From positions 59,059 through 123,058 of the forward strand of contig DAMH01000027.1 of assembly GCA_002499585.1 (NCBI GenBank): DNA of 64,000 bases, in the 5' to 3' direction. The DNA comes from Euryarchaeota archaeon UBA552 (GTDB lineage: Archaea; Thermoplasmatota; Poseidoniia; Poseidoniales; Thalassarchaeaceae). How positions within the stretch are numbered: the first letter of the stretch is position 1; each line of letters opens with the position of its first letter. The notes under the pieces are model-generated. The model was not told the origin of the DNA, searched no databases, and saw only the letters and a list, made by a program, of their open reading frames with translations. The translations under genes and the position numbers were made by a program. Below are positions 26,555 to 35,489 of this stretch, in pieces.

Positions 26555-27541
26555 CTACATGAGGATAGCGAGGGCTGTGTATGTGGATACCATGACGAAT
26601 AGTGTCGAAAAAAGCCCTGCTAATAGAACACTGCGGGACAAATTAATGAGTTCATTGGGTCTTATGCCTACTCCGATCAAGACTAAGACGGGCACCATGA
26701 TTATGCCGCCAATCATCTCAAGGTTGTTTGATAGTTCGGACGGAAGTATGAACGTTGCAACCATTGATGCAAGCATAAAACCGGGGAGGAAAAGCGGTAT
26801 GTTTGGGACACCTAAACCTAATTTCCCGGGTTTGGTTGATGTTCCCTTCGAGAACAAAGTAGCTGCAGGTACCACAATCAAAAGACCAATTACTCTGGTA
26901 AGTTTGGTTCCAGATGCCAGACTCATGGCCTCACTCCCCAATGCCTCGCCTGCCGCCACAGCCTGGGGAACTGCATGAACAGTTGCCCCAGCCCATATTC
27001 CTGCAGCATCGATGTCCATACTCAGCCCGCGAGAAAGAAGCGGGATTGAAAGGAAAGTCAAGAGACCAAGGAAATTAACAACGGCGACTATAGCACCTGT
27101 TTGTTTGTTGGAAAGGTTCAGTGTGGGCGCGACGGCGAGCACTGCACTCGTACCGCAAATCGCGCCACCCGCCCCAAGTGCAAAGGCTTGGGGTTTTTCG
27201 ATGCCCAAGATTTTTGAAATCATGAACGTAGACGCAAATGCCGTGAAAATCGAGGTCAATATCGCAATTAACCCGACAAGACCGACCTCGTCATTGGAAA
27301 TCCGCTCTATATCTAGGCCAAATCCCAATAATACGATGGCTATTGGAAGAAGAATGTTGATACAACTTTTCGTGATCTGCTCTTGATCCCTTTTGATCTT
27401 CGAGGAGTAGGATATTCCGAGCAAAAGACCGATGGTTCCTGCTCCCAACGAGAAGGGTCCAGCCCTGTCTAGTACAAAATCTAAGATTAGAGCCAAGGAG
27501 GTTAGCAGTGCAATTGGGAGAAACAGGGATAGTCGAGTCAA
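26555..27541 (-). CDS. YeiH/UPF0324 family transporter (putative sulfate exporter type)
   Basis: A 328-residue polytopic membrane protein with around ten hydrophobic segments. GAGGAICGTSAVLAVAPTLN and AGIWAGATVHAVPQAVAAGEALG are hallmark re-entrant loops of the UPF0324/PSE family. Members have been proposed to export sulfate-like anions, but substrates are mostly unproven. It follows the flotillin gene by 16 bases, so it might belong to the flotillin operon. Confidence 0.88.
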   Translation of the reverse strand: MTRLSLFLPIALLTSLALILDFVLDRAGPFSLGAGTIGLLLGISYSSKIKRDQEQITKSCINILLPIAIVLLGFGLDIERISNDEVGLVGLIAILTSIFTAFASTFMISKILGIEKPQAFALGAGGAICGTSAVLAVAPTLNLSNKQTGAIVAVVNFLGLLTFLSIPLLSRGLSMDIDAAGIWAGATVHAVPQAVAAGEALGSEAMSLASGTKLTRVIGLLIVVPAATLFSKGTSTKPGKLGLGVPNIPLFLPGFMLASMVATFILPSELSNNLEMIGGIIMVPVLVLIGVGIRPNELINLSRSVLLAGLFSTLFVMVSTYTALAILM

Positions 27542-27557
27542 CGACTCACCATTTCTC

Positions 27558-29036
27558 TCACTGGTCTTCTTCTGCAGTCATCGTGCCGAGGTACTGCGGA
27601 AGGTCCACACCTGCGTTCTTGGCAACGTCATGCAATGGCGGCAGGCTCTTGACGAGGCTGCTGATGAAGTCCGAGGTGGCAGAGCCATCTTGGCTTCCAC
27701 CGCCATCCCAGACAGTAATGCTGTCGATCTTCAAGTTCTTTATTGCCTCTACCTGGGCAGAAACCATTGCTTCTATTTTCTCCACCATTAACAGTGTTGC
27801 TGCGGCTTTTGCGTCGCCGCCTGCGCTCTTAACGAGATTTGCATACCCGGTCGCCTTTGCCTCTAGGACCTTCTGGACACCGGCTGCTTCCGCCTCATAC
27901 TGCATTAGGACGGCGTCAGCTTGACCAGAAGCGATTCTACGTTGCCTCTCGGCTTCAGCCTCTGCTGCTATCTCTATCTGCTGCTTCTGGATATTCTCTC
28001 TTACAATATCGCTTGCACGGAGCCTTTCCTCCTCTTCGACGTACCTTGACTTCTGGATTTCAGCCTCTGCCTGTGCCTTTGCGATTTCTGCCCTTTGTTT
28101 GGCGATGGCCTCTGCTTCGGCGAGATCAGCATTGACCTTTGCTATTTGGGCTTGGGATGAGTTTTCACCTTCAACGGCTATGGCTTCCTGCTCATTTACG
28201 TATACACGTTGGTCTGCTTCTGCCGCCTTCTTTCCCTTTTCGGCCTGAGCTTGGTTCTCTGCAACCTGAATCTCTCTCGCCCTGTCAGCCTCTGCAGAAC
28301 CTACGGCCCCATCCCTCTCAGCATTCGCTACGTCTACGCGGGCTCTCTCTACCGCCTCAGATGCAGCTTTCTTACCAATGCTCTCGATGTAGTTTGACTC
28401 ATCAGTGATATCAACAATGTTGACGTTGATGAGGTAAAGACCGACTTTGTTCAGCTCGGCATCGACATTAGTCCGGATTAGGTCAAGGAATGCATCACGG
28501 TCTTGGTTGATCTGTTCGATCGTGAGCGTGGCGACAGTTAGCCTTAGTTGGCCAAAAATGATTTCTTTTGCCATTTCCTCAACCTGGTCCAGGTTCAGTT
28601 CAAGCAACCTTTCTGCTGCTGAGCTCATGATCCTTGGGTCAGTGGATACACCTATTGTGAACGTGCTTGGGACGTTGATCCTGATGTTCTGTTGTGAAAG
28701 AGCGTTTCGCATGTCGATGTTGATCGTCATAGGCGTCAAGGAGATGTAACTGTAGTCCTGTATTAACGGCCAGACAAGGGTCGCACCCCCATGGATAACC
28801 TTCGATGCCTCGGACCCGGCGGTCCTACCGTAGATCACCATGATTTTATCGGGAGGGCACCGCTTGTACCTCTGAGCGAAGAAGATAACGACCGCAACTA
28901 GGAGAAGGATGCTTACGAACATCAGGACTCCGACTGCAGCGGCTGGACTAGAATCATCATCTTGGGCAGAAGCGATTGGAACCAGCATGAGGGCGTTCAG
29001 TATCGTGAACAGGGCTACGCGGCCACGAAGGGACAT
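27558..29036 (-). CDS. Flotillin-like SPFH-domain protein
   Basis: A 492-residue membrane scaffold. An N-terminal hydrophobic stretch (about 5-22) and a second (about 34-54) anchor it. Then comes the SPFH/band-7 domain (around 60-230), including GRTAGSEASKVIHGGATLVWPLIQDY. A long Ala/Glu-rich coiled coil (about 235-400) contains repeated AEAEAIAKQRAEIAKAQAEAE-type heptads. The tail corresponds to the flotillin C-terminus. The start at 29036 gives a proper signal-like N-terminus. It sits behind an NfeD-like gene, the standard pairing for flotillins organising ordered membrane regions. Confidence 0.93.
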   Translation of the reverse strand: MSLRGRVALFTILNALMLVPIASAQDDDSSPAAAVGVLMFVSILLLVAVVIFFAQRYKRCPPDKIMVIYGRTAGSEASKVIHGGATLVWPLIQDYSYISLTPMTINIDMRNALSQQNIRINVPSTFTIGVSTDPRIMSSAAERLLELNLDQVEEMAKEIIFGQLRLTVATLTIEQINQDRDAFLDLIRTNVDAELNKVGLYLINVNIVDITDESNYIESIGKKAASEAVERARVDVANAERDGAVGSAEADRAREIQVAENQAQAEKGKKAAEADQRVYVNEQEAIAVEGENSSQAQIAKVNADLAEAEAIAKQRAEIAKAQAEAEIQKSRYVEEEERLRASDIVRENIQKQQIEIAAEAEAERQRRIASGQADAVLMQYEAEAAGVQKVLEAKATGYANLVKSAGGDAKAAATLLMVEKIEAMVSAQVEAIKNLKIDSITVWDGGGSQDGSATSDFISSLVKSLPPLHDVAKNAGVDLPQYLGTMTAEEDQ

Positions 29037-29101
29037 GATGTACCCTAGGCGGGGATGGATATGAAGCCTCTGCCGGCATTGCGTGGTTTGATGGTGGAAC
29101 T

Positions 29102-29710
29102 TCATTCTTCCTCGGGGGCATAAACTACGGGTTCGACCATCAACAGAGTCCCCACAACTGCCCTTACCCTCACTGTTTCCTCATTGGGAATCATTGTACC
29201 ATCAACCGACTTAGCGTCATATTGCCTGAGTGATCCCTTGATACTGACTGATACCTGGCCCGTCCCTCCTTCAGGTATCCTGAGGTAGACCGTTCCACTT
29301 TGTCCGACCGCGTCATCGATCTCAATGGTGCCCTCTGCTTGAAGTGCGATGAAAAATTGGAATACTTTTCCCGTGGCAACCATGGACGCGCCCCCCGAGA
29401 GTCCGCCGACGATTATGGCCAATACCTCCGGCCCCCCGGACTGCATCACTATTATCCCAGTCAAACCGAAGAACATCATGAACGCCATAACTCCTTGGAA
29501 CGTCAAGGCCTTGAATGAAGCATCGGCGCCCATGGCATCTATGTCGACACCGAATACTCCTTCGGCAATGTCGCCTATACCCCCAAGGACCACGACTAAC
29601 ACGAGCCACAACAGGAATAGCACTCCTCCGATTATCGCAGATGCACCGAACATCAATTCTATGCCCGTGGCATCCAACAGCCCGAATATGAAGTCTATAA
29701 TTCCAACCAT
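29102..29710 (-). CDS. NfeD/YuaF-like membrane protein partnered with flotillin
   Basis: A 202-residue protein with three to four N-terminal hydrophobic segments and a C-terminal soluble beta domain of about 75 residues (GQSGTVYLRIPEGGTGQVSV ... VRVRAVVGTLLMVEPV). This is the OB-like fold of NfeD/YuaF proteins. The start is preceded by GGAGGTAAC, a good Shine-Dalgarno sequence matching the 16S 3' end. It is directly upstream of flotillin, the arrangement known from Bacillus yuaF-floT-like operons. Confidence 0.85.
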   Translation of the reverse strand: MVGIIDFIFGLLDATGIELMFGASAIIGGVLFLLWLVLVVVLGGIGDIAEGVFGVDIDAMGADASFKALTFQGVMAFMMFFGLTGIIVMQSGGPEVLAIIVGGLSGGASMVATGKVFQFFIALQAEGTIEIDDAVGQSGTVYLRIPEGGTGQVSVSIKGSLRQYDAKSVDGTMIPNEETVRVRAVVGTLLMVEPVVYAPEEE

Positions 29711-29752
29711 GTTACCTCCAGCAAGGATCGACAGATAGTGCTGTCGATTGTT

Positions 29753-30010
29753 TCACTGGCGTTTTATCCACAATCCATACATCTTCTCTAACGTGAGTAT
29801 TGGACCAACGCTTAGACCCGTAAGGAGGGCTGAGGCCACAATCGAAATTCCGTGTTCGAACCAAGTAGTCATGAGGGAATATGATGAAAGGCAAATACCC
29901 ATCAAGAGTAATGGTATCATCACCCTGCGGAAAAAAATGTAATACCCGCCCAATCCATCAAACGCGGGATTCTCAGTCACCTGATCAATGATTTCCGATG
30001 CCCTCGACAA
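29753..30010 (-). CDS. Small two-helix membrane protein, unknown
   Basis: 85 residues with a short amphipathic start and two hydrophobic helices (about 31-50 and 54-72). No family recognised. It starts 12 bases after the preceding small membrane-protein gene and lies ahead of the NfeD/flotillin genes on the same strand, which suggests a role in the same membrane module. Confidence 0.65.
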   Translation of the reverse strand: MSRASEIIDQVTENPAFDGLGGYYIFFRRVMIPLLLMGICLSSYSLMTTWFEHGISIVASALLTGLSVGPILTLEKMYGLWIKRQ

Positions 30011-30022
30011 GGAGTGATCACC

Positions 30023-30370
30023 TCAAAAAATAATTTTCCTGATTACTTCTACTCCGCCGATCGCGAGGAGCATTATGGGTACAGACCACCAGCCCGCCTT
30101 CCTGACAGTTGTTCGGTCATCAACTCTTGTGAGCTTGCCCTGACTATCATTTTCGAGTCTAGTCTTCTCCAGCTTGGAGTAGGAGCTGTCGAATTCCTTC
30201 TGGTACTTGCCAACGGAAGTTAGGAAGTAGATAGCAAGAACTGCAGTGGCCCCCCCGGTCACTCCGAATATGTTGCCAGCCACATCTATGGCCTGGTCCT
30301 CCAAGTATTGCCACAACATCAACTGGGCAATGGCCATGAGGCCGATCATGATGGAGTCCGTGCGGGCCAT
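30023..30370 (-). CDS. Small membrane protein with central charged region, unknown
   Basis: 115 residues. Two N-terminal hydrophobic segments (about 8-22 and 29-52) are followed by a lysine- and glutamate-rich stretch predicted as helical (KYQKEFDSSYSKLEKTRLEN) and a C-terminal helix (about 93-108). I do not recognise a family. It is adjacent to another small membrane protein and the flotillin pair. Confidence 0.65.
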   Translation of the reverse strand: MARTDSIMIGLMAIAQLMLWQYLEDQAIDVAGNIFGVTGGATAVLAIYFLTSVGKYQKEFDSSYSKLEKTRLENDSQGKLTRVDDRTTVRKAGWWSVPIMLLAIGGVEVIRKIIF

Positions 30371-30411
30371 GTTGCTTTACAGAAGGCACTACTCATGAAT
30401 TCTTGCCCTAA

Positions 30412-30858
30412 TTATCTCATCTTTAGATGGTCGGGCCTACCAGGCCATATGGCCCAAGTCCCCCTGGCCATAGCGACGATATCCAAGTTCTGATCAAGAA
30501 TTTCACCCTTGACATGGGCTATTGTTCGCCCTCTTCTCATTACCTCAGCTTGACATGTCAACTCACTCCCCAGATGAGCTGCATTCAGGTAGGACAAGTC
30601 CAATTGCACTGTCGCGCACCATTCTTCCTCGTCGAGGCATGAAACCACGGCACCGCCCATAGCAGTGTCAAGAAGTGTTGCGTGTAAGCCGCCATGGGCT
30701 ACTCCCCCCTTATTCAAGTGAAAAACTTCTATTGTGGCCTTTACCACACACCGTCCATCCCGCATGTAGTCGAGAGTGATGCCCAACCTTTCTTGCAATG
30801 GTCCAATGTGTGGTTTCGAGGATGATCCCGATCCCATATTTTCTAACCTCCGAGACAT
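30412..30858 (-). CDS. PaaI-like hotdog-fold thioesterase
   Basis: A 148-residue acyl-CoA thioesterase-family protein. The signature NKGGVAHGGLHATLLDTAMGGAVVS contains the HGG and the catalytic Asp/Glu position, followed by the long beta strands TVQLDLSYLNAAHLGSELTCQAEV. Substrate is likely an acyl- or aryl-CoA, not specifiable. It follows the ABC exporter gene by 12 bases and may be co-transcribed. Confidence 0.9.
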   Translation of the reverse strand: MSRRLENMGSGSSSKPHIGPLQERLGITLDYMRDGRCVVKATIEVFHLNKGGVAHGGLHATLLDTAMGGAVVSCLDEEEWCATVQLDLSYLNAAHLGSELTCQAEVMRRGRTIAHVKGEILDQNLDIVAMARGTWAIWPGRPDHLKMR

Positions 30859-30870
30859 CTAACAAGGCCT

Positions 30871-32652
30871 TCAAGCCGCCCCTGTTTGGACTTTCCACAG
30901 GCGGCTGTACAAACCTGAGGATTTTACCAATTCTGAATGTGAGCCCATCTCTGAGATTTCTCCTGCATCCAAGACTGCGATTCGAGTCGCGTTTCTGACG
31001 GTTGACAAACGGTGCGCTATGATTATCGTTGTTCGATTGAGTGATAGTTTCTCAATGGACCTCTGTAGTGCAGCCTCAGTTTCGTTATCCACATTGCTCG
31101 TCGCCTCGTCCAATACCAATATGGGAGCGTCTTTTAGGACCGCCCTAGCTATGGCTAGTCTCTGTCTCTGTCCACCTGACAACCTATGACCATCCTCTCC
31201 TACCTCTGTGTCCCACCCATCAGGGAGATTATGAATAAAATCCATTGCCTCGGCAACTTCAGCCGAGTTCATAACCTCCTCATCCGTCGCGTCCGGCCTA
31301 CCGTACAAGATGTTGTCTTTCACTGATCCCGGAAACAGTGTTGTATTCTGAGAGACCAAAGCAATGGATCCTCTGAGACAGTCCAGCTTGAGTTCACTGA
31401 CGTCGATTCCGTCAAGCATAACCTTCCCTGAGAGCGGATCATTGAGCCTCATTAAGAGGTTCATCAATGTGGTTTTTCCAGCGCCTGTGGAGCCGACTAT
31501 TCCCAGCGTCTCACCCGACTTGATTTTCAGAGTAAGGCCGGTGTAGACCGGTTCACGCGAGGGGTAGGCGAAAGCCACGTCACGAAATTCAATATCTCCT
31601 TTAACCGAATCAATTGTTCGGTCACCTTCTACGATTCCTATATCCGTATCCAGCAAATCCAGAACCCGGGTGGTGGACGCCATAGCTCGCTGATACAGGT
31701 CGAAAGTTTGGCCAAGACGAGTGAGGGGCCACAGGAGTCTTTGGGTGATGAAGACGATCACGCTGTATGCCCCGATAGACAGTTTTCCGTCCAGAGCCAT
31801 CCAACCCCCGACTAGCATATTTGCAGTGAATGCGAACAATATCGCCATCCGGATCAATGGGACAAAGGATGCAGATAGCCTAATCGCGGACTTATTGGCT
31901 TCAAGATACGTTACAGAAGCCTCCTTCACTCTGGCTACCTCCCGTTCCTCTGCCGTGAAGGATTTTATTGTTGTAATTCCGCTAAGGTTATTGTTAAGCA
32001 GCGAATTTAGATCCGCGACTTCCTCTCTGACCCGGGTATATTTCTCACCTATCCTCCTCTGGAATATGAATGACCCTATGACAATTATCGGAACTGGAAT
32101 AACAGCCAAGATAGCAACTTCTGGTGCTATCATAAACATTATTGCGCCCACTACTATCACAGTGGTCGCTACTTGGAGGAGATCAGTTGCACCCTGGTCC
32201 AGGAACCTTTCAAGTTGATTAACATCATCATTCATGATAGCCATTAGGCCGCCGGTGGTTTGTTGGGAGAACCATCGCATCTCCAAATCCTGTATGTGTG
32301 TGTAAGCCGACATTCTCAGTTCATGTTGAGCCGCTTGGGCTAGGTTACGCCAAAGAACTGCGTAGAAGTATTCGAAAAGCGACTCTAATATCCAAACTAC
32401 AACAGTAAGGCTGACTAGGATGTAGAACTGTTCGCGAGGATTGGCCCAACCTAAGTCTCCGAGGAACGATTCCTCTCTGAGAGCGACGACATCGACAGCC
32501 ATTCCAATTAGAACAGGGGGCGCAAGATCCCAAAATTTGTTCATCACTGAGCAGACTGATGCCAGAATAATTCTTCCCCGATGGGACCTCAGTTGCGACA
32601 TGAGTCTGAACAATGGATGGCGAGGTTGCTGCACACTTGGTCCGTACAGCAA
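30871..32652 (-). CDS. ABC-type exporter, fused permease and ATPase (MsbA/MDR-like)
   Basis: A 593-residue half-transporter expected to act as a homodimer. The N-terminal membrane domain has six helices (about 25-310). The ATPase domain has Walker A GSTGAGKTT (about 387-395), Q-loop LVSQNT, signature LSGGQRQRLAIARA, Walker B ILVLDEATSNVD and the switch His in IIAHRLSTV. All motifs are intact. Substrates may be lipids or drugs. The start is uncertain: TTG at 32652 or the GTG six codons later. Confidence 0.94.
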   Translation of the reverse strand: MLYGPSVQQPRHPLFRLMSQLRSHRGRIILASVCSVMNKFWDLAPPVLIGMAVDVVALREESFLGDLGWANPREQFYILVSLTVVVWILESLFEYFYAVLWRNLAQAAQHELRMSAYTHIQDLEMRWFSQQTTGGLMAIMNDDVNQLERFLDQGATDLLQVATTVIVVGAIMFMIAPEVAILAVIPVPIIVIGSFIFQRRIGEKYTRVREEVADLNSLLNNNLSGITTIKSFTAEEREVARVKEASVTYLEANKSAIRLSASFVPLIRMAILFAFTANMLVGGWMALDGKLSIGAYSVIVFITQRLLWPLTRLGQTFDLYQRAMASTTRVLDLLDTDIGIVEGDRTIDSVKGDIEFRDVAFAYPSREPVYTGLTLKIKSGETLGIVGSTGAGKTTLMNLLMRLNDPLSGKVMLDGIDVSELKLDCLRGSIALVSQNTTLFPGSVKDNILYGRPDATDEEVMNSAEVAEAMDFIHNLPDGWDTEVGEDGHRLSGGQRQRLAIARAVLKDAPILVLDEATSNVDNETEAALQRSIEKLSLNRTTIIIAHRLSTVRNATRIAVLDAGEISEMGSHSELVKSSGLYSRLWKVQTGAA

Positions 32653-32692
32653 GTGTTACATTGCTATTTTGGCTAAACAAGCCTTAGATCTT

Positions 32693-33754
32693 TCACTGGA
32701 AGACAGTTCCAGCCCATGCCTCTGCCCACAAGTCCCAAATCCCTGCACCGATGGTGCCTTCAGCATCCGTCCTGAGTGTGACACGGTCCCCTGATGATAG
32801 GAGGCCATCCCCATTGGAGTCGTACCACTCCATGTCCCACCATGAGCCTCGGTCATCTGTTATGTTCATCGGACCCTCGCTCAGAAGGAAGGAAACTCCC
32901 GGGACTAGCGTCTCGTTATTGGTGATAAGTCCGATAATTTCTATCTCATCTGGTCGAACTTCCAGAATAAATCCTGGCGGCACTACAGTCGTCCATTCCG
33001 TCACATTTCCAATCAAATAGGGCTGGGGTGGAAAGACAATCGATGTTGGAATCCTAGGAATGTCATCTCTCACTTCAATGGCGACACCCTCTCCCAATTC
33101 TATGTCCAGTCGGAACGAACTGCTAACTTCCAAGTCATACATTTGGACTCCTATGATTGCTGGTGGATCACCTGATAGCTCCAAGATAACTGAAATTTCC
33201 TCATTTTCAGATGTTGCGATTTGTTGAGTAGAGGTCGGATCAGCCGTGATTGTCCAGTCCATCCCCGAGAAAACCGATGGATCGAAACCAAACGGAGGAT
33301 AGGTGCCGAGCGGGTCTGCATTCGACTGCAGGGCGAGCAGGACGAACGGGTCTACATATTCCGGGGATGCGTCTCTCCCCTGAAACCATGCAGACCCAAC
33401 CCTGATGTTCGTTTTATTTCCAGCGACGACCTCGCTGGTGTCCAGTTGCGTCCCCTGCATGCTGATTGCCATACTGATCTGAGATCTCTCGAGGACATCG
33501 TCTTTAGCTACGTTCCACCTAATGGAACCCTGCTGGCCATCTGTACTGGAGTACACCTCTGTGAGAGTTGTGATTCTCAATCGATCGTTGTCTTCTGAGA
33601 GAGTTAGGACGTCCAAAGCCCCGGGATTAGATAGAATGTCATTCAAACCCTCAGAATCTAGTTTCCAACACTCAATCTCGCATTCTTGTTGATTAGTAAG
33701 ACATCCGCAAACGAGTGAAGCGAGGACTATTCCAGTCAACAACACCGCGCGCAT
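32693..33754 (-). CDS. Lipoprotein of unknown function
   Basis: A 353-residue exported protein. The signal peptide MRAVLLTGIVLASLVCGC ends in a lipobox-like cysteine. The rest is beta-rich and acidic, with long alternating stretches such as SFRLDIELGEGVAIEVRDD and repeated Asp/Gly turns. The end (YDSNGDGLLSSGDRVTLRTDAEG) resembles a dockerin/EF-hand-like calcium loop DSNGDGLLSSGD. No family is recognised. It ends 40 bases before the ABC exporter on the same strand. Confidence 0.75.
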   Translation of the reverse strand: MRAVLLTGIVLASLVCGCLTNQQECEIECWKLDSEGLNDILSNPGALDVLTLSEDNDRLRITTLTEVYSSTDGQQGSIRWNVAKDDVLERSQISMAISMQGTQLDTSEVVAGNKTNIRVGSAWFQGRDASPEYVDPFVLLALQSNADPLGTYPPFGFDPSVFSGMDWTITADPTSTQQIATSENEEISVILELSGDPPAIIGVQMYDLEVSSSFRLDIELGEGVAIEVRDDIPRIPTSIVFPPQPYLIGNVTEWTTVVPPGFILEVRPDEIEIIGLITNNETLVPGVSFLLSEGPMNITDDRGSWWDMEWYDSNGDGLLSSGDRVTLRTDAEGTIGAGIWDLWAEAWAGTVFQ

Positions 33755-33842
33755 GTTACATCCAACAGGGATTCGATCAAGAGTGTTCTGAATGGGCGTT
33801 CGTTTGATATCATGCAGTCATTTCGCCAGAGTCGGGATTGGC

Positions 33843-34727
33843 ATGAACCGACTTCTGGTAGTATTCAAAAAAAACCACGAGAAGGTGCATGACGGCGCTC
33901 TAAATGTCGTTACGAACGCGCTGGAGTCTGCCAAGAAGGAATCTAAGTTTGTGTATACAACCGTCGCAAGAGAAGAAGTATGCAGAAACGACTTCCTCGG
34001 CCCGGATATAGTAATTGTACTCGGGGGCGATGGTACCTTGACCTCCATAGCACATTCGGTAGACGACAAGGCATTGGTGATGGGAGTCAACAGTCATCCA
34101 ATGAACGGCTCAGGAGAGGGATCATACGGATTTTTCATGGGCAGTGACCCAACCAGGTTCCCATCCGACCTCAAGAAGGTTCTGAGCGGACGTTGTATTG
34201 TCAACACATTGCCTAGGCTACAAGCAGAAATTTTGACCACTTCTGGTAATGTTATACGGTCAGACCCCGCATTAAATGATCTACTTGTTGCAAATACCCA
34301 TCAGTATCAACCCTCAAAATACCGTCTGGAAAGACGCGGTAATGGTGTTGGGAATGGTATTGACATCCAGCAATCCTCATCAGGTATGCTATTTTCAACA
34401 TTCCTCGGGCAGGGCGCCTGGTTCAGACACGCTATCGACATAGAAGATAAGAAATTCTCCAAATCGGAGATTGACGATCACTACCTCGCCCTTTCTAGAG
34501 ACCTGCCCCTAAACATGCGAGAGAACAACGGTTCCCACTGGGCCTGGACGAATCGACCAACCGTTTTGACGAGCGACATGCATAGGGGTTATGTTGTAGC
34601 AGACGGGTGGGATGAGATTCACTTCACAAGAGGTGCCAGAATAACGGTGGACAATAACGGACCAAAATTGAGATTGATTACGTTCGATGAAGAGATATAC
34701 AAAAGGGTCTCAAATCTACGAGTTTGA
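33843..34727 (+). CDS. NAD kinase-like protein (divergent)
   Basis: A 294-residue protein of the ATP-NAD/diacylglycerol kinase fold. The GGDGT motif is present in VIVLGGDGTLTSIAHSV (about 56-72), and the following ALNDLLVAN corresponds to the conserved NE/D motif. The usual TPTGSTAY element is replaced by STFLGQGAWFRHA, so the substrate pocket differs. It is most like eukaryotic mitochondrial-type NAD kinases in layout. It probably makes NADP, but another kinase substrate is possible. Start MNRLLVVFKK matches a beta strand opening the fold. Confidence 0.8.
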   Translation: MNRLLVVFKKNHEKVHDGALNVVTNALESAKKESKFVYTTVAREEVCRNDFLGPDIVIVLGGDGTLTSIAHSVDDKALVMGVNSHPMNGSGEGSYGFFMGSDPTRFPSDLKKVLSGRCIVNTLPRLQAEILTTSGNVIRSDPALNDLLVANTHQYQPSKYRLERRGNGVGNGIDIQQSSSGMLFSTFLGQGAWFRHAIDIEDKKFSKSEIDDHYLALSRDLPLNMRENNGSHWAWTNRPTVLTSDMHRGYVVADGWDEIHFTRGARITVDNNGPKLRLITFDEEIYKRVSNLRV

Positions 34728-34745
34728 ATTCAAATCAATTCACAT

Positions 34746-35489
34746 TCAAAGTATTTGATTCAAAAACAACTTCGTCCTCTCATGTTTTGGGTTTGTGAAA
34801 AATTCTGCAGGAGGGGCCTCTTCAATGAGGTGTCCCTCATCAAACAGGATACATCTGTCACCTACCTCTTTTGCAAAACCCATCTCATGGGTGACAACAA
34901 TCATTGTGATGTCCCTGCCTGCCAGATCCTTCATCACATCTAGGACCTCTTTGATCATCTCTGGATCGAGTGCGCTAGTTGGTTCGTCAAATAGCATAAT
35001 CTTGGGGTCCATAGCAAGTGCCCTGGCAATAGCAACCCTCTGTTGTTGTCCACCGGAAAGGCCGCTCGGATATTTGTAAGCTTGCTCAGGTATGCCGACC
35101 CGCTCCAGAAGTTCCATAGCTTTACGCTCCGCATCTCTTTTACTCATACGATTGACTTTCATTGGCGCCAACGTAATGTTTTCCATGATGGTCAGATGTG
35201 GGAAAAGTTCGAATTGTTGGAACACGAAACCAACCTCAGATCTTATGTGTTTCAAATCGGCGACGCTGGTTTCCTCATCGACTGTTATGCCATCTACGAC
35301 AATCGTTCCTCCACTGTGAGGTTGAAGGCGATTCAGGGTCCTAATAAAAGTCGATTTTCCGGACCCTGAAGGCCCAAGTATGACGATTATCTCTCCTTTC
35401 TTCACAGTTATGTCTATTCCCTTCAGGGCCCAGAAATCCCCGAAATTCACCTTTACACCCTTCGTATCAATTATCACTTCTTCACTCAT
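34746..35489 (-). CDS. aapP: Polar amino-acid ABC transporter ATPase
   Basis: A 247-residue ATPase of the GlnQ/AapP group that powers amino-acid import. Walker A GPSGSGKST (about 38-46), Q-loop VFQQFELFPH, signature LSGGQQQRVAIARA, Walker B IMLFDEPTSALDPE and switch H in VVTHEMGFA are all intact. Its start overlaps the end of the AapM-like permease gene by 4 bases. The very close match to bacterial ATPases suggests that the operon was acquired from bacteria. Confidence 0.96.
   Translation of the reverse strand: MSEEVIIDTKGVKVNFGDFWALKGIDITVKKGEIIVILGPSGSGKSTFIRTLNRLQPHSGGTIVVDGITVDEETSVADLKHIRSEVGFVFQQFELFPHLTIMENITLAPMKVNRMSKRDAERKAMELLERVGIPEQAYKYPSGLSGGQQQRVAIARALAMDPKIMLFDEPTSALDPEMIKEVLDVMKDLAGRDITMIVVTHEMGFAKEVGDRCILFDEGHLIEEAPPAEFFTNPKHERTKLFLNQIL

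Noticed and set aside
28139..28408. Open frames on the plus strand opposite the flotillin coiled coil
   Set aside because: They mirror the repetitive Ala/Glu codons of the coiled coil and have no independent signals.
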